This document shows positions 14,802 through 25,871 of a stretch of 40,134 nt of DNA, piece by piece. A program made the position numbers and the translations under genes. This DNA is from Phoronis australis. Taxonomy: Eukaryota > Phoronida > Phoronidae. The notes under the pieces were generated by a model. It saw only the letters and a program-made list of their open reading frames with translations. It did not search any database and was not told where the DNA came from. Position 1 is the stretch's first letter. Every line of letters starts with the position of its first letter. The stretch spans positions 1 to 40,134 of the forward strand of contig NMRA01000988.1 of assembly GCA_002633005.1 (NCBI GenBank), in the 5' to 3' direction.

Positions 14802-15090
14802 TGTGTGGGAGTTTGCACCATTTTACTGCTTGATCCACATGTATCTATGATCAAGCAGAGCTAACTGTGGAATGAAGGAAGTATCAAGCATGTGTGAAAA
14901 TTTACGCCATCTTGATGCCTGATCCACGTGTGTTGAGATCAAGCAGAGTGTGGAATGGGGAAAGTGTCAAGCACGTGTTATAAGTTTCACTATCTCGCTG
15001 CCTGATCCTCGTGTATCTAAGACAAAGCTTAGCCAACTGTGGAATGAAGAAGTTCCAAAAATGTGTGAGAGGTTGCGCCATTTTATTTAG
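14802..15090 (+). repeat. Tandem repeat, ~83-89-bp unit, about 3.3 copies
   Basis: Units begin near 14802, 14891, 14974 and 15062 (partial). Shared elements in order are TGTGTG, a TTGCACCATTTTA-like segment, GCCTGATCCACGTGT, GATCAAGCAGAG, CTGTGGAATGAAG and TCAAGCA. Units are clearly diverged, so the array is old. No coding frame runs through it. Confidence 0.9.
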
Positions 15091-15440
15091 TTTAGTAAAA
15101 GAATATGTTTCTGAAAGCAGAAAGCCTGTAGAAATGTTTTACTTTATACCAGTCTGATATTAATTGAATCTCGTGACCTCGTCGTTTTAGTAACATTTAC
15201 CAAAAAGAAGTATACACCCATAGCAAAACAACGGTAACAATAACAGGACCAAATTTTGTTTGATTGATTTCAGTTTTCTAAATTATCATATCATTTTTAT
15301 TTCAAATCACTTTCGAATTTTTTCATAAAAATTCTATTTGTGATAGCCTCTCATGCAAAAGCGAAGACTTTAATTACTAACCGCATTTTTGAGAACAATG
15401 CGTATAGAAAGTAAGATGTCTGAACATTTCATATGAATCT

Positions 15441-15511
15441 GCATGGGCGGCAAAGCACTGAAAAAAGTGAGAGGGGCTATAGCCCCCCCCAGCCCTCTAT
15501 GGTGCGCCACC
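15441..15511 (-). repeat. Dispersed repeat copy (partner at 27191-27257)
   Basis: The reverse complement contains AGGGCTGGGGGGGGCTATAG followed by CCCCT, ACTTTTTTCAGTGC and GCCCATG. It matches the plus strand at 27191-27257 over about 65 bp. It is probably a fragment of a SINE or MITE family. No terminal structure is visible. Confidence 0.7.
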
Positions 15512-15559
15512 CCTGATCGAGTTACCCATATCTCCAAATTCGGCCCTTTTTCGAGGGCA

Positions 15560-16800
15560 CTACATACGGTAACCTTAAAAGCCGAAATATTGGTGAATTA
15601 GACAGTGGAGGATCATTTTGGATGAATACACGCTATTTGTACATAAAACAATCAATGGTGATCAAATAAAGATGAAGAACAGGGCCGATCGACGGGGCGT
15701 TCAGCGCCGGCGGGAATGAATTTTGTCCGATCTGCTATTATACAGAACGCAATTATACTACAGTTTATTGTAATAAGTACCTGCTAACACATCCTTGACT
15801 TCTTGTGGCGCAGCAAGAGACCACGTTGCAAGTTTCTCCGCGAGTTTTAGAAATTTTCATAAAATATTTCAATCAGAATCAAAGTGACTACAAACCCGTC
15901 TTTTACCACTTACAGTTATGACATTGACCTCAAATCTGATTTCATGGTTTTGAAATTTAATTATTACTTGAAACAAGGCCCTGAGGACCTTTTTAGAGAA
16001 AGACGAATTACGTCACGGCAGATATAACGTCTACATATCTAACCAACAGATGGAGAGAAGAAGTGATATATCAAATTTGTACTCCGTCGTGCCCATGCAC
16101 CAAGTTTCTATATCCATGAATTGGCAAATATTTCTGGGAATTTCCCATCGCTTGAAATAAATACGCGCTCCAGACGCCGACGCTATTTTCCGTTTTCCAA
16201 TAGCCATGGCAAGTCGAGGAAATTGGTCATAGGCATGGACAAGTTTGCGTAGCAGGTTAGTGAGCCAATTCTTATTCATTTAATGAAATCTTCAGTTTCT
16301 GAGACAGATGTAACCTAGAAAACTGACTGAAATGACGTTAAGTTTTAATAACATAATCCATTCCTTTTGAATAGCTCGTTTGGCACTTTCCCAGGTTATG
16401 CTTCCTTAATATCGAAAGTGCAACCAACACATCATTGTCTGCACCCAGTGTCAACATTCGGCGATCTGTTTTTAAAATTCTGTATTCAAACCGTGTTGTA
16501 TCAAGTCATTTATTTTCCACTGTTACACATATCAGTCGTTTGAACGCACTTTTTATGCTCCAAGTATGCCAGTTGTTTGGGACGACTTCAATCGATTTCA
16601 GTCACCTGACGAATGTTTATCCGTCCTCAGGTCTACATTATTTTAGAGCAAGAACTTCACAACTCATGCAATACGATCTTAAGAGCTCAAATGATTTCTT
16701 GCCGACGAAGATTTGAAACAATCTGCTCGTTAACCCAATATAAAAATGCTTACAACAATCCCGGTGACTTATGGAATTTCCCACTCAAACAAAGACTCGC
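15560..16800 (+). repeat. ~1.2-kb direct duplication, copy A
   Basis: It aligns in the same orientation with 18318-19530 at roughly 80% identity with many small indels. Landmarks in both copies are ACGCTATTTGTAC, AAAGATGAAGAACAG, ACCACGTTGCAAGTTT, CTAACCAACAGATGGAGAGA, GCACTTTCCCAGG and GAAAGTGCAACCAACAC. Short minus-strand open frames in the two copies begin alike (MN-NWL-NLL) but diverge through frame-shifting indels, so a conserved protein is not supported. Confidence 0.85.
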
Positions 16801-18317
16801 GACTTGTTTGTGCAGCAACCACTTTATTTACGCTTGTTTACTATACACACGATTCACGCACCTAGGAAGGCCGACCTAATAAAGGCTGATCTTAACGCAA
16901 CACTTAATAGTTTTATCAGCCACCACCCCATTGTCATTAAAATGTGGCCTCTGCTTGGTTGACTGGGCATTTTGTTTTTTAAAGAGCGTTTGAAGGCTCC
17001 CAATGCTTGTTTTAACACGAATATGTTCTGGTCGAAAGAATGTTTGTTGTTAATCCCTTACCTTATTTTTGTTCAGTCGTGTCAAAAGTTTCGCTATCCA
17101 ACGCAAAAGCAGCCTTTGATTTGGTCTATTTAGCGTCATGAATTTTAGTCGTAATGAACTTTTCCTTAGTCAATTTGGCAGCCAACATTTGAACTTCGTT
17201 GGAACTGGCAGCTCCTTTCTGCTAACGACCAGGCTTTGCAAATTCACACAATTCATGTGCTGATCGTAATCTCAAGGAATTACGAACTGTCTGTTCTTAT
17301 TGGATATAGAGACTAGGCCTCATGGTGGAAACTAATTTTATGGCGGAAGTTCGCAGGTACCCTTCAGAAACTTCGAATTTGTAATAAATCTGTCACATCG
17401 ACACCCACCTGTCACCTGTTTTATATAATGTGGTGAGTTTTAGCAGTCTAAATGCACTCTCTAAGTTCATAGTAATTGCAATGGAATGGTGGCTAGGTTG
17501 AGACTCTAGATTTGAAATCAGTATACTGTTAATATTTCAAGGCGTTGTACACACTGTGGAACAAAGAGGCGGAGCTAGCTGCTTTTATCAAGCTATAACC
17601 TCCACTCATAGCCCACAAAGGTGCAAGTTTAACTTAATTCAAATATTTAAAGCGACATCAAACCCGCGTTCTGTCTAGGAAACTGAATTTGTGCCACTGC
17701 CAGTTCTTTCCTAGTCCAGACATCACACCTATTTGGCAAAGTAACAATTTGAGGTCATTTTCACAATGGTAAGTTGTGTAAATCAAAAGCGGATTTGTAA
17801 TCGCTTTAATCTTCATTTAATTCCCAGATGCGTTGTAACTCCACGTTTGTATGTGTTAGCCATTTTTTTGAAAAAAAGGTATTAGCTAGTGATATGACAA
17901 AGAGAACAGGTCACGTGCTATTGTTTTAGCTGTGAACACAAGTCCACACGACTTGTTCTGGACACGTTTTCGTCCATCATCTCGAATTTTTAATTTGGTA
18001 GGGTTCGCAGTTTCGATGTAAGTGCTCACAACTTCGATAATTCAAGTTCAAATCTCGTGGGCCCAGTCAGAAACCAGTTCTACTCAAGTGTGTTGGATTT
18101 TCTCGTGGTTTCCGAGAAGAGGTTTCCAAAGAAATTTGGAATGTGTTACTTCACAGTTGCTTCAAAAACATGACTGGATTACATGATCATTCATGGTTCT
18201 GTCCATGTCTCCTTCACAAGAATTTGCAAACCCAGTTTAAGGAAAACTCGTTAAAAAAGACCAGTTCCAAAAACACTACCCCTTCGTCTGTTTTCGCTTC
18301 TGCCAGAAGAAACTCTC
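16801..18317. other. Spacer between duplication copies, no recognised gene
   Basis: No coding frame, RNA gene or transposon terminus could be recognised in this ~1.5-kb interval. Confidence 0.55.
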
Positions 18318-19530
18318 GTAGATTACGTAGGTTAACTTTTGACGTCAACAGTGGAAGATAACTGGATGGATATACGCTATTTGTACGTAAGAGACCGGAT
18401 AAAGATGAAGAACAGAGCTAATCAACAGCTTTCAGAGCCGGCCGGATTGTAAATCTTCTGATCCACTATTAGAACGCAATTATACACTGCACTACAGCTA
18501 ATAACTTCCCGCTAACACATTTTTTACTTCTGTTGACGCAGCAAATAACCACGTTGCAAGTTTTTCCGCGCGTTTTAGAAATTTTCATAAAACATTTTGA
18601 CCAGACTTAAATCGACTACAAACCCGTCTTCTACCACAAAATCGACTTTTGACTTATACTACTTACAGTTCTTACATTGACCTCAAATCAGATTTCCTGG
18701 TTTTAAAAATTAATTTTTACATAAGACAAGGCCTTGCGGGCCTTTTTACAGATAGACGGATACCTCACGGCAGATAAAACGACGTCTATATATCTAACCA
18801 ACAGATGGAGAGAAGCAATGATACTTCGAATTTCCACTCCGTCGTGGCCACGCACCAAGTTTCGATATCCATGAATTGATAAACATTTTCGTGAATTTCC
18901 CGTCTCTTGAAATAAATACGTGCTCTAGACGCTGACGCCAGTCACCGGGCAAGTCGGGAAAATGGGAATAGATACGGACAGGATTGCATAGCAGGTTAGC
19001 GAGCCAATTCTGATTCATTTAATGAAATCTTCAGTTTCTGGGACAGGCAATACCTAGAAAACTGGCGTAAAGGAGGTTGCGTTTTATTAATATAATCCAT
19101 TCCTTTCTAATAGCTTGTTGGCACTTTCCCAGGTATGCTTCCTTAACATTGAAAGTGCAACCAACACTTCAGTGCTGTAATCAGTGTTAACCTTCCGCGA
19201 TTTGTTTTTCATATTCTATATTCACAACCATATTGTATCAAGACAACTTATTTTCCATTGTTACACATATCATTCATTGGAACGTACTTTTTATGATCAG
19301 TTGTTTTGGAGACGAAATCAATTGATTTCAATCACTTGACACATTTTTCGGTACTTCTCAGGTGGCTCCTTAATATCGAAAATGCAACTAAAATTTAATT
19401 CACCAGGGCAAAGTGGAGACATTCCTTTACCCCAAGTATCAATATATTCGTTAATCCAAACTGAAAAGTTTTACAAAAATTCCGGTGACCCAAGGAAGTC
19501 CCCAGTTAAACAAACAAACTCTAGCCACAT
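18318..19530 (+). repeat. ~1.2-kb direct duplication, copy B
   Basis: Partner of 15560-16800, offset by about 2.75 kb. The order of shared blocks is collinear from the ACGCTATTTGTAC block to the TCCGGTGACC block near 19480. Either a tandem segmental duplication or two insertions of one unnamed repeat fits. Confidence 0.85.
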
Positions 19531-20546
19531 AATGCGTGGCGAACAACAAAATGTGAACACCATGAGACTTATCAATAGCTACTTTTGAAAGCTATAAGCA
19601 AAATGTGTGTTCAGTTTTTTGTGTTCTCATGTTTCAGCATTTTGTTTGCGCAGTGCTTGGCTTCTATGCATTTGATTCACTGACCCCGGTCTGTCGGATC
19701 ACGGCATAGAACTCGATGAAATATGTTTTTAAAATCGGAACAATTGGGGAAAGTGACACCCTTTTTTAATGTTAAAACATTTTACAATCACTAAAACGTT
19801 TCAAAAATCCGCCATTTTTCAAGCGAATTGCATGAAATTACGCATGTTGACGAATAAAAAGTCCAAGGGACACACATCTTACACGTTTCACCCTATACCT
19901 TCTCATGCTATTTTACAAGTGTCGCGCGCTAGCGTCACGCGCTTCGCACAGTCTCGCGCTAACCTTTGCCTAACTCACGTAATTCAGTTGACATGCTTTG
20001 TGGTTATCGCGCACGCGGTGATAAAATTAACGGCAACCAAAAAAGTGGAGTTGTAAATCTTCGCCAAAGTCAACTTAATTCTCACAACTAAGCTTCAACA
20101 AAGATATATATATATATAGAAGTAGAAAGGACCAATGATGAAAGTAAGCGTTTTTTTATGATAGTTTTAAGTGTAGAATGTATTTTTGACGAGGTGAAAA
20201 CTCGAAATCGGTATCCCAAGTCCGGTCACGGCCCGTTTAAAATACACTGAAGAAACGAAATGAGTACAGAAAGCGAATGGAAGTATTGTAACCCCTATAT
20301 GGCTAACCGAGGGGCTACGTGTTGCCTACCAGATGGCCCGGCGTTGGTTTGAATGTGCTAAATCTCCCCTTACTCCCAGCTCTCCTAATGTTGTTTATCC
20401 ATTTTTCACGATGTTCTTGGTTTGCAGGGAACACATAAAAACTCAGATTTTTATCTCTCTTGTTGTTTTTGAAGCAGCCAGGAAAACAAGTTTATACCAC
20501 AATATTAGCGTCAAATGGCAGATAAAACCGTGTAATAACCCATAAA
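19531..20546. other. Noncoding stretch without recognised features
   Basis: It contains a short CpG-rich patch (about 19920-20015, several GCGCG and ACGCG motifs) and a short (TA)n at 20105-20118. No gene was recognised. Confidence 0.55.
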
Positions 20547-20568
20547 GTTATCTCACTAGTGAGATAAC
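20547..20568. repeat. Perfect 22-bp palindrome
   Basis: The sequence runs GTTATCTCACT then AGTGAGATAAC, a perfect 11 + 11 palindrome with no spacer. It lies 22 bp from the tRNA-like sequence. It could be a dimeric protein site, a cruciform, or the two abutted ends of a small inverted repeat. Confidence 0.95.
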
Positions 20569-20589
20569 GATTTGGCGGGAAACCGAGGA

Positions 20590-20652
20590 CGGTGTCGAAC
20601 CCGGGACCTTGGTATTGCTGATCGCCAACATTAACCACTACACCACGCAGCG
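20590..20652 (-). repeat. tRNA-like sequence with A and B boxes (SINE head or tRNA pseudogene)
   Basis: The minus strand reads GTGGTGTAGTGGTTAATG, a D-arm/A-box pattern like those of Glu and Asp tRNAs. After about 25 nt comes GGGTTCGACACC, a perfect B box. The A-to-B spacing suits a Pol III promoter. The T stem and anticodon stem do not pair well enough for a working tRNA, so a tRNA-derived SINE head or pseudogene is preferred. Confidence 0.65.
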
Positions 20653-21192
20653 AATGACGTCTTTAAGAGTGAAAATAGAATACTTAAATGAGCACGCGCA
20701 ATAATCGCACGTTCATCAAACCGCATTGTACTGTACTTGTACGCTACGAAAAATAAGACACATAATTTCCATAAAAATGATATCTTAATTCAGTGAATTT
20801 TTTCTCTCATGTCCTCTTACTTGTAAATCACCGATCTCCAGTTTGAATGCGGGTATCGTGTCGTCAGGATCTTTGACTTGAGAATTATATTCAGTTACCA
20901 GTGGTAACCTACTTTAGCAGACGATAATTTCCCGGTCGAAGCTTAGCGTGTAAAAAACGTGTTTTAAGCTATAATAGTTGCTTAACCTTCATTTAGAGAT
21001 TGATTCACTTCATTTCTATTTTGTTTTAATTTCCAATTGGTTTTGAGTATAAGCATTATTTGAGAAAAATAGCTCAGCTTTTCTTAAAAGGTCACGACCT
21101 CCGACCCCGGGCCTCTGACATAGAAAGTAGTTACAAAGCCGAGGCGAGTCGAGAAAGGTAGATCGATTCATTGCAATGTTTGTCGTTTAGTA

Positions 21193-21343
21193 TGTGGTAT
21201 AAATAGATTATTACATGTTCTCAGTCGTTATCCCCCTTATCTAGAGCCCTCGTGGATTTTGTAGAATTCTCCAAAATCCACTCGGGCTCTAGATAACGGG
21301 GGATAACGACTTCGCCATGTAATAATCTATATGCTCATACCGC
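21193..21343. repeat. Long foldback (inverted repeat), ~70-bp arms, ~10-bp centre
   Basis: The left arm (21193-21260) reads TAGATTATTACATG, GTCGTTATCCCCC, TCTAGAGCCC and GTGGATTTT in order. The right arm (21271-21343) is its reverse complement, with a few mismatches, around a GAATTC centre at 21263-21268. It could form a long hairpin or cruciform and looks like a foldback MITE. It ends about 100 bp before the recognisable LINE. Confidence 0.92.
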
Positions 21344-21445
21344 GTATTATGCTTGTTACTATGGCCGCTTTCGGAATCCTGACCACAGCACCCACAATGC
21401 ACCATTTTAACCTAATTTCCATATGGCGTCGCTGCAAATCCGCTA

Positions 21446-22018
21446 TTGGCTATTCTTAATGACACAATTACTCAAGAATTTGACAACTTTATCTCTGTCT
21501 CGGCTAGAGGAAATGCTCTTGTAGATTATATTTTAACAGGCCAAAATAATTTGAAGAATTGTGTATCGTTTTCTGTTACTAAGACTTCTGATATTATTGA
21601 CATGTTAGATATCCAGGCATTGATTGGGACAAGATGCAAAGCATCAGATCATTCTGTTTTTGTTTTAAAGTTTAAAATCTCCTCGCCTGGTTTATGTTCA
21701 TCTGGTATCGGCAGACCTTTAGATTTAGATACTCTTTCGAAAAGACGTATACATGACACCTCAAGTATCCCTGTAGATTTTAGTAATAATGTGACATTTA
21801 ATGAAGAAACTTTATGTTTAATTGATTCATTATTGTTATCATATGAACACCAGAACCAACGTGATGTAGTGTATCAGTCATTTGTTGACCTATTAATTAA
21901 GGAAATGGAGCCTTTGCTGGACTACAAGGATTATTATCTGAGTCTTAAACTAAGAAAGTACTTTAAAAGGAATCAGCCTTACTGGAATTCGGAACTTAAC
22001 GATTTGTGGAAAATTTAA
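21446..22018 (+). pseudogene. LINE endonuclease C-terminus and linker, fragment
   Basis: 190 codons stay open. The SDH box (ASDHSVFVLKF), late in exonuclease-endonuclease-phosphatase domains, is at about residues 66-76. The motif RNQPYWNSELNDLWK near the end is a linker hallmark of LINEs of this type. The catalytic N-terminal half is missing, so there is no nicking activity. The frame is lost at LWK, and the linker continues one frame over from 22006. Confidence 0.88.
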
Positions 22019-22207
22019 AATACATTAAGAAACAACTTCCAAGAAGTCAAAGAGGGCGCCGGAACTGGTCACATTACAAACAGCTATTTATGTCTGCTCA
22101 ATATAAATTTGACAAGAAACCAAAATGCGCGAAACGTTCATACAAGTTAAAGGTTCAGATTGAAGTTGAGAATCTGAATACTGAAAATCCTAAGGATTTC
22201 TGGGCAT

Positions 22208-23745
22208 CTGTTTGTTTTCACTCAGGGGCGGTTGCTGACTGGAGGCGTTATCTAAACACAGGCAGATCACGGCTTCAAGAGGGATAGAAGGCAGCAATTG
22301 ATTGGTTTAAGTTTAAATATAGCTAGGGTATTCCCAATTTTCTATCCAATTAGGATTGAGACACCAGACTCTGTATTATTAACTTATTGTTTGTGAAGTT
22401 AATGCCTATTGGCTCTCATTTCTGGACTTCAGAACCATTTCCTCACAAGCTAATTATCATGAGGGCGTTCTGTCGTTCAGCAACTTTTCCAGACGTGAGG
22501 GCTTCTGAGTGTGCGACAACATCTGGCTCCTTGTGAATTGCCCAGCACAGTCTCTTGTCCCATATGACAACAAGCACGCCAATTATCTCCCAGGCTCCAA
22601 GGGTTACTGAAACCTGGCAGAATAGGTTGTCTTAACTTCTGTTGTAGTTGGGCGGTTTTGGTGATTCACAAACTAAACATGATCACCATTTGACAAGGCT
22701 TTCAGAAATGCTATTGGTTTATGTTCAAATATGTTAGAACTTAACTTTCATTTTTAGCAGTAAGTACAGCCCAGTCAGGCTGATACGATCTGATCGAAGA
22801 TTAGAGCAAGTATCGAACAAAAGAGAGCCGGCCTCCAACCATGAATGCCAGAATGGAGTTAATCAGTCGTGTAAGATATTGGCTACAGGGGTGATCTTCC
22901 CAACTTGTTGGGCTATAGAATCGAACAAGTTTGGAGCAACGGGAAAACGCCGTAATGTCAATTCAAGGAAAAACTTTGCAGTGGTCGTTGTAGTAACTTT
23001 TGAAAGGTTGTAGAGATGTTCTTCCATGAAGTATTACATAACACTGCTGTCACCACTTAATCATCTGCTAGGGTGCTCCTGTTCATTTTATTAGAAATGA
23101 CCAGAAAGAATAACAAAATGTCCAATTACTGGGAACGTTCTACTCTTTCATCAGCACTGTGCATACACTCACTTGAAATAGTTGTCTTGGTATTACACGG
23201 ACATCATCTCTGCTGCTGTCTCACAGTTCTTGAAGTTTTTGGTATGGAGGATAGTGTGGATACTGATGACACTGGTCACATTGATATATATTCACTTCAG
23301 TGATTATGGATATGAAAGTATGGATACTGATGGCACCGTGTGGTCAGATTTAGATAAAAATTTCATGCAATGATCTAGATTATGATGAGGATATACCACA
23401 AGGAAAACTTTGCTGACAAAATTTCTGGAAATTTAAATGGATTATTTGTAAACAAATGTCTTTGTTTCTGGAAAACTAAAAGCTAAACTACTTGTTCAAC
23501 CCTTTATCAATATTAAACTTGGATAAAATTTGTATCAACATGAAATTCATTTACTCAAGACGCATTGCTAAAAATTTGGTAAATATATGTCTACTAATGA
23601 CTAAGAAATGAGGTTTTAATTATGTGCAAGTGCTTGTGACCTACTTCTGAGTGAAATAAACTCCGACCTCAAGGAAGTAGTCATTCCACAGCTCATCCAG
23701 ACCATTGATCTGTTTACACCCTATGGTGCTCAGGGTAGAATGAGT
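22208..23745. mobile_element. Insert splitting the LINE linker; related to the 28.9-32.7 kb composite
   Basis: LINE coding sequence stops after PKDFW and resumes about 1.5 kb later at KKLGPK. Within the insert, 22457-22965 matches the reverse complement of 32108-32640 over its whole length, with blocks such as CCAGAATGGAGTTAATCA, AAGATATTGGCTACAGGGG, CTAAACATGATCACCATTTG and CAGAAATGCTATTGGTT. The ~81-bp array of the larger element is absent here. The insert ends show no clear target duplication. No transposase was recognised. Confidence 0.8.
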
Positions 23746-23793
23746 TAAAAAAAACTGGGACCAAAATAGTTTAGCGAAGTTCCCGAGGAAATC

Positions 23794-24449
23794 TTGGATT
23801 CAAATAATGAAATAAACTCTGATGGAAATTTTGTTCTTAATAAATGGAAAAATTATTACGAGCAATTATTTAAGTGTACTTCTGAAAATAAACCATTTGA
23901 TGATGAATTTTATTTGAAAAACTTGAATTTGCGCAAGCAGCTAGAAAATGATTGTTCTAATATAACTGATCATGGCTTAAACTGTGAAATCTCTATTGAT
24001 GAGGTTAGGAACGTTGTTATGAAAACAAAGAATAACAAAGCCGTCGGCTATGACCGTATATCTTATGAGGTGTTAAGATTCGAAACTATTGTTGTTTTTC
24101 TAACCCAGTTGTTCAGTGGATCTTTTAAACGTGGACTAATGCCTTTGACTGGTATAAGGCAATTATAATCCTGATACCTAAGAATTGTACAGATGACCCT
24201 AGATTACCTTCGAACTACCGTGGGATTAGTCTTCTTTCAAATATTTATAAAATCTTCAGTGGTGTGTTGAATAAAAGGATTTTGGGTTTCTGTGAACAGA
24301 ACAATATTTTAGTTAACGAGCAAAATGGTTTTCGAAGCCAACGGTCCTGTATTGATCACTTATATGTCCTGTCACCAATTATTCAAACAAGAAAGTCAAC
24401 TAACCTTTCTGCATTTGTGACATTTGTGGACATGAAAAAAAGCTTTTGA
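23794..24449 (+). pseudogene. LINE reverse transcriptase, N-terminal blocks, frameshifted
   Basis: Two frames (23794-24168 and 24264-24449) together carry RT blocks 0 to A: KAVGYDRISYEV, the SLLSNIYKIFSGVLNKRI block, NEQNGFRSQRSCIDHL, and FVDMKKSF at the first catalytic aspartate. Between them the frame shifts near 24150. Block A is followed by a 7-A run (24435-24441) where one surplus A ends the frame; six would preserve KKAFDW. The palm is incomplete downstream (see the YADY finding). Confidence 0.88.
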
Positions 24450-24575
24450 CTGGGCCAACCATGAACTTCTGTGGTCCGAACAACATTTCAGTGCTTCTTT
24501 ATGCCGACTATATTGCCCTTGTGTCTGAGAATAAAAATGACATTCAAGAAATGTTGAAAGCCACTGGTGTAAAAT

Positions 24576-25544
24576 TTGGTTGTACACATGGCAAAAACTA
24601 ATGCTGTTCATTTTCGAGCTAAGTCTATGCCTAGAAGCAATTTTGAATTTATTTTCAACAGTGTCATCAGTTATAAATCCTCATACAAATATTTAGGCTG
24701 TATTCTGGATCAATATCTTGACTTCAAAGAAAATTTGAATTCGTTATCTAAAGCTTCTGGTAGAGCGTTAGGGAAGATATGCTCAACATTCCGTGATAAC
24801 AAGACTCTAGGATTCGAAACGTTTAAAACATTATTTAATTCGTGTGTGGCACCAATTTTGGATTACGGGTCATCTGTTTGGGGTAATGATGAAAATATTC
24901 AAAACAGAGCTATGCGTTTTTATTTAGGGGTCGACCGATTTACAGCCACTCATGCTGTTAGTGGCGACATGGGGTGGGACTCCACCGGAAATAGATTTAA
25001 AATTGAATGTGTTGCGTCTGTGGAACAAACTAGTGACCACAGGATAGGTTACTGAAGAAGGTATTTCTAAGTGACTACTCTGTTGGTAGAAATGGTCGGA
25101 CAGACGGAATAAAAAAATTGTTTAACATGACTGACACGCAATCCTGTTTTCAAAATTTAACTACTTGTAACATAGTAGATGCAAGAAACAAACAATTTGA
25201 ATACTCGAAACATGTTTGGGCTGAGTCTGTTGCAACAAAACCCAAGTTAAGAACCTACATTTTATTTAGCGTGTGTTTTAAATTCATATGTGACGCTTAA
25301 TTTATCTAGTTCCGAACGATCTCTTTTGGCTCAGTTTAGGGCAGGAAATTTCCCATTGCACTTGGAAACTGGTCCATATGTAAACACTCATGTAAGTGAA
25401 AGACTTTGCTTGTGTTGTGATTCTGGTTCTGTGAAGGATGAGCTACATTTTGTGCTTGATTGTTATCTTTATAACTCTCGGAGGTCTATTCTTTTTAATA
25501 ATGTTTCACTTCAAGTCCCAAGCTTTGCAGATTTTAGAAGATAA
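24576..25544 (+). pseudogene. LINE C-terminal region, fragmented
   Basis: Three broken frames (24576-25055, 25118-25300, 25290-25544) carry the post-RT region: KTNAVHFRAKSMPRSNFEF, YKYLGCILDQYLDF, VAPILDYGSSVWG and AMRFYLGV. A Cys-rich segment follows (LCLCCDSGSVKDELHFVLDC), matching the CCHC-like knuckle seen at the C-terminus of many LINEs. Small indels cause the breaks at about 25045 and 25280. Confidence 0.85.
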
Positions 25545-25871
25545 GATACGTTAAAACTGCTTTTTCAGTATTTCCCTAGGCAATTTGCCAAATATATTAA
25601 CTCTGCTTCAGAACTTAGAAACCGTCGCATTCATGATGGCCTACATTTGAGTTATGTGACTTATAAGCCCAACTGGGCTGTGTATCTATTTTTCTTACGA
25701 ATGTTATACCTATAATTGTTTGAATTAATTGCACTTGTCATAATAATAAATAAATACAATACAATGCAATACAATACACCTATGGTGGCACTGAACAGTT
25801 AGGCTGCGGCTGCGGCCAATTGCACTCCCAAAATATTAAAATCTAGGGGTAGGCCAGGCTTGGGGGCATTT

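Larger units (their letters stand above)
21440..25790 (+). mobile_element. Broken APE-type non-LTR retrotransposon (LINE), interrupted by an insert
   Basis: Pieces in order: C-terminal endonuclease (21446-22018) with the SDH motif at 21644-21652; linker (22006-22207) up to PKDFW; a foreign insert (22208 to about 23745); linker resuming at KKLGPK (about 23750); reverse transcriptase (23794 to about 24520) with KAVGYDRISYEV, SLLSNIYKIFSGVLNKRI and NEQNGFRSQRSCIDHL; C-terminal region (24576-25544) with YKYLGCILDQYLDF and VAPILDYGSSVWG. The tail near 25745-25780 is an ACAATACAAT-type repeat. Damage includes frameshifts, an in-frame TAG at 23767, a 7-A slip at 24435-24441, loss of RT block B, and YADD changed to YADY. 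The N-terminal endonuclease half is absent (5' truncation). The family resembles CR1/L2-like LINEs, but the exact clade is not fixed. Confidence 0.92.

Noticed and set aside
16031-19018. Minus-strand frames starting MN-NWL-NLL in both copies of the 1.2-kb duplication
   Set aside because: They look alike at first, but the frames diverge through frame-shifting indels, so selection on a protein is not supported.
20590-20652. Functional tRNA-Glu/Asp-like gene
   Set aside because: A and B boxes are good, but the T stem does not pair properly and the anticodon arm is irregular.
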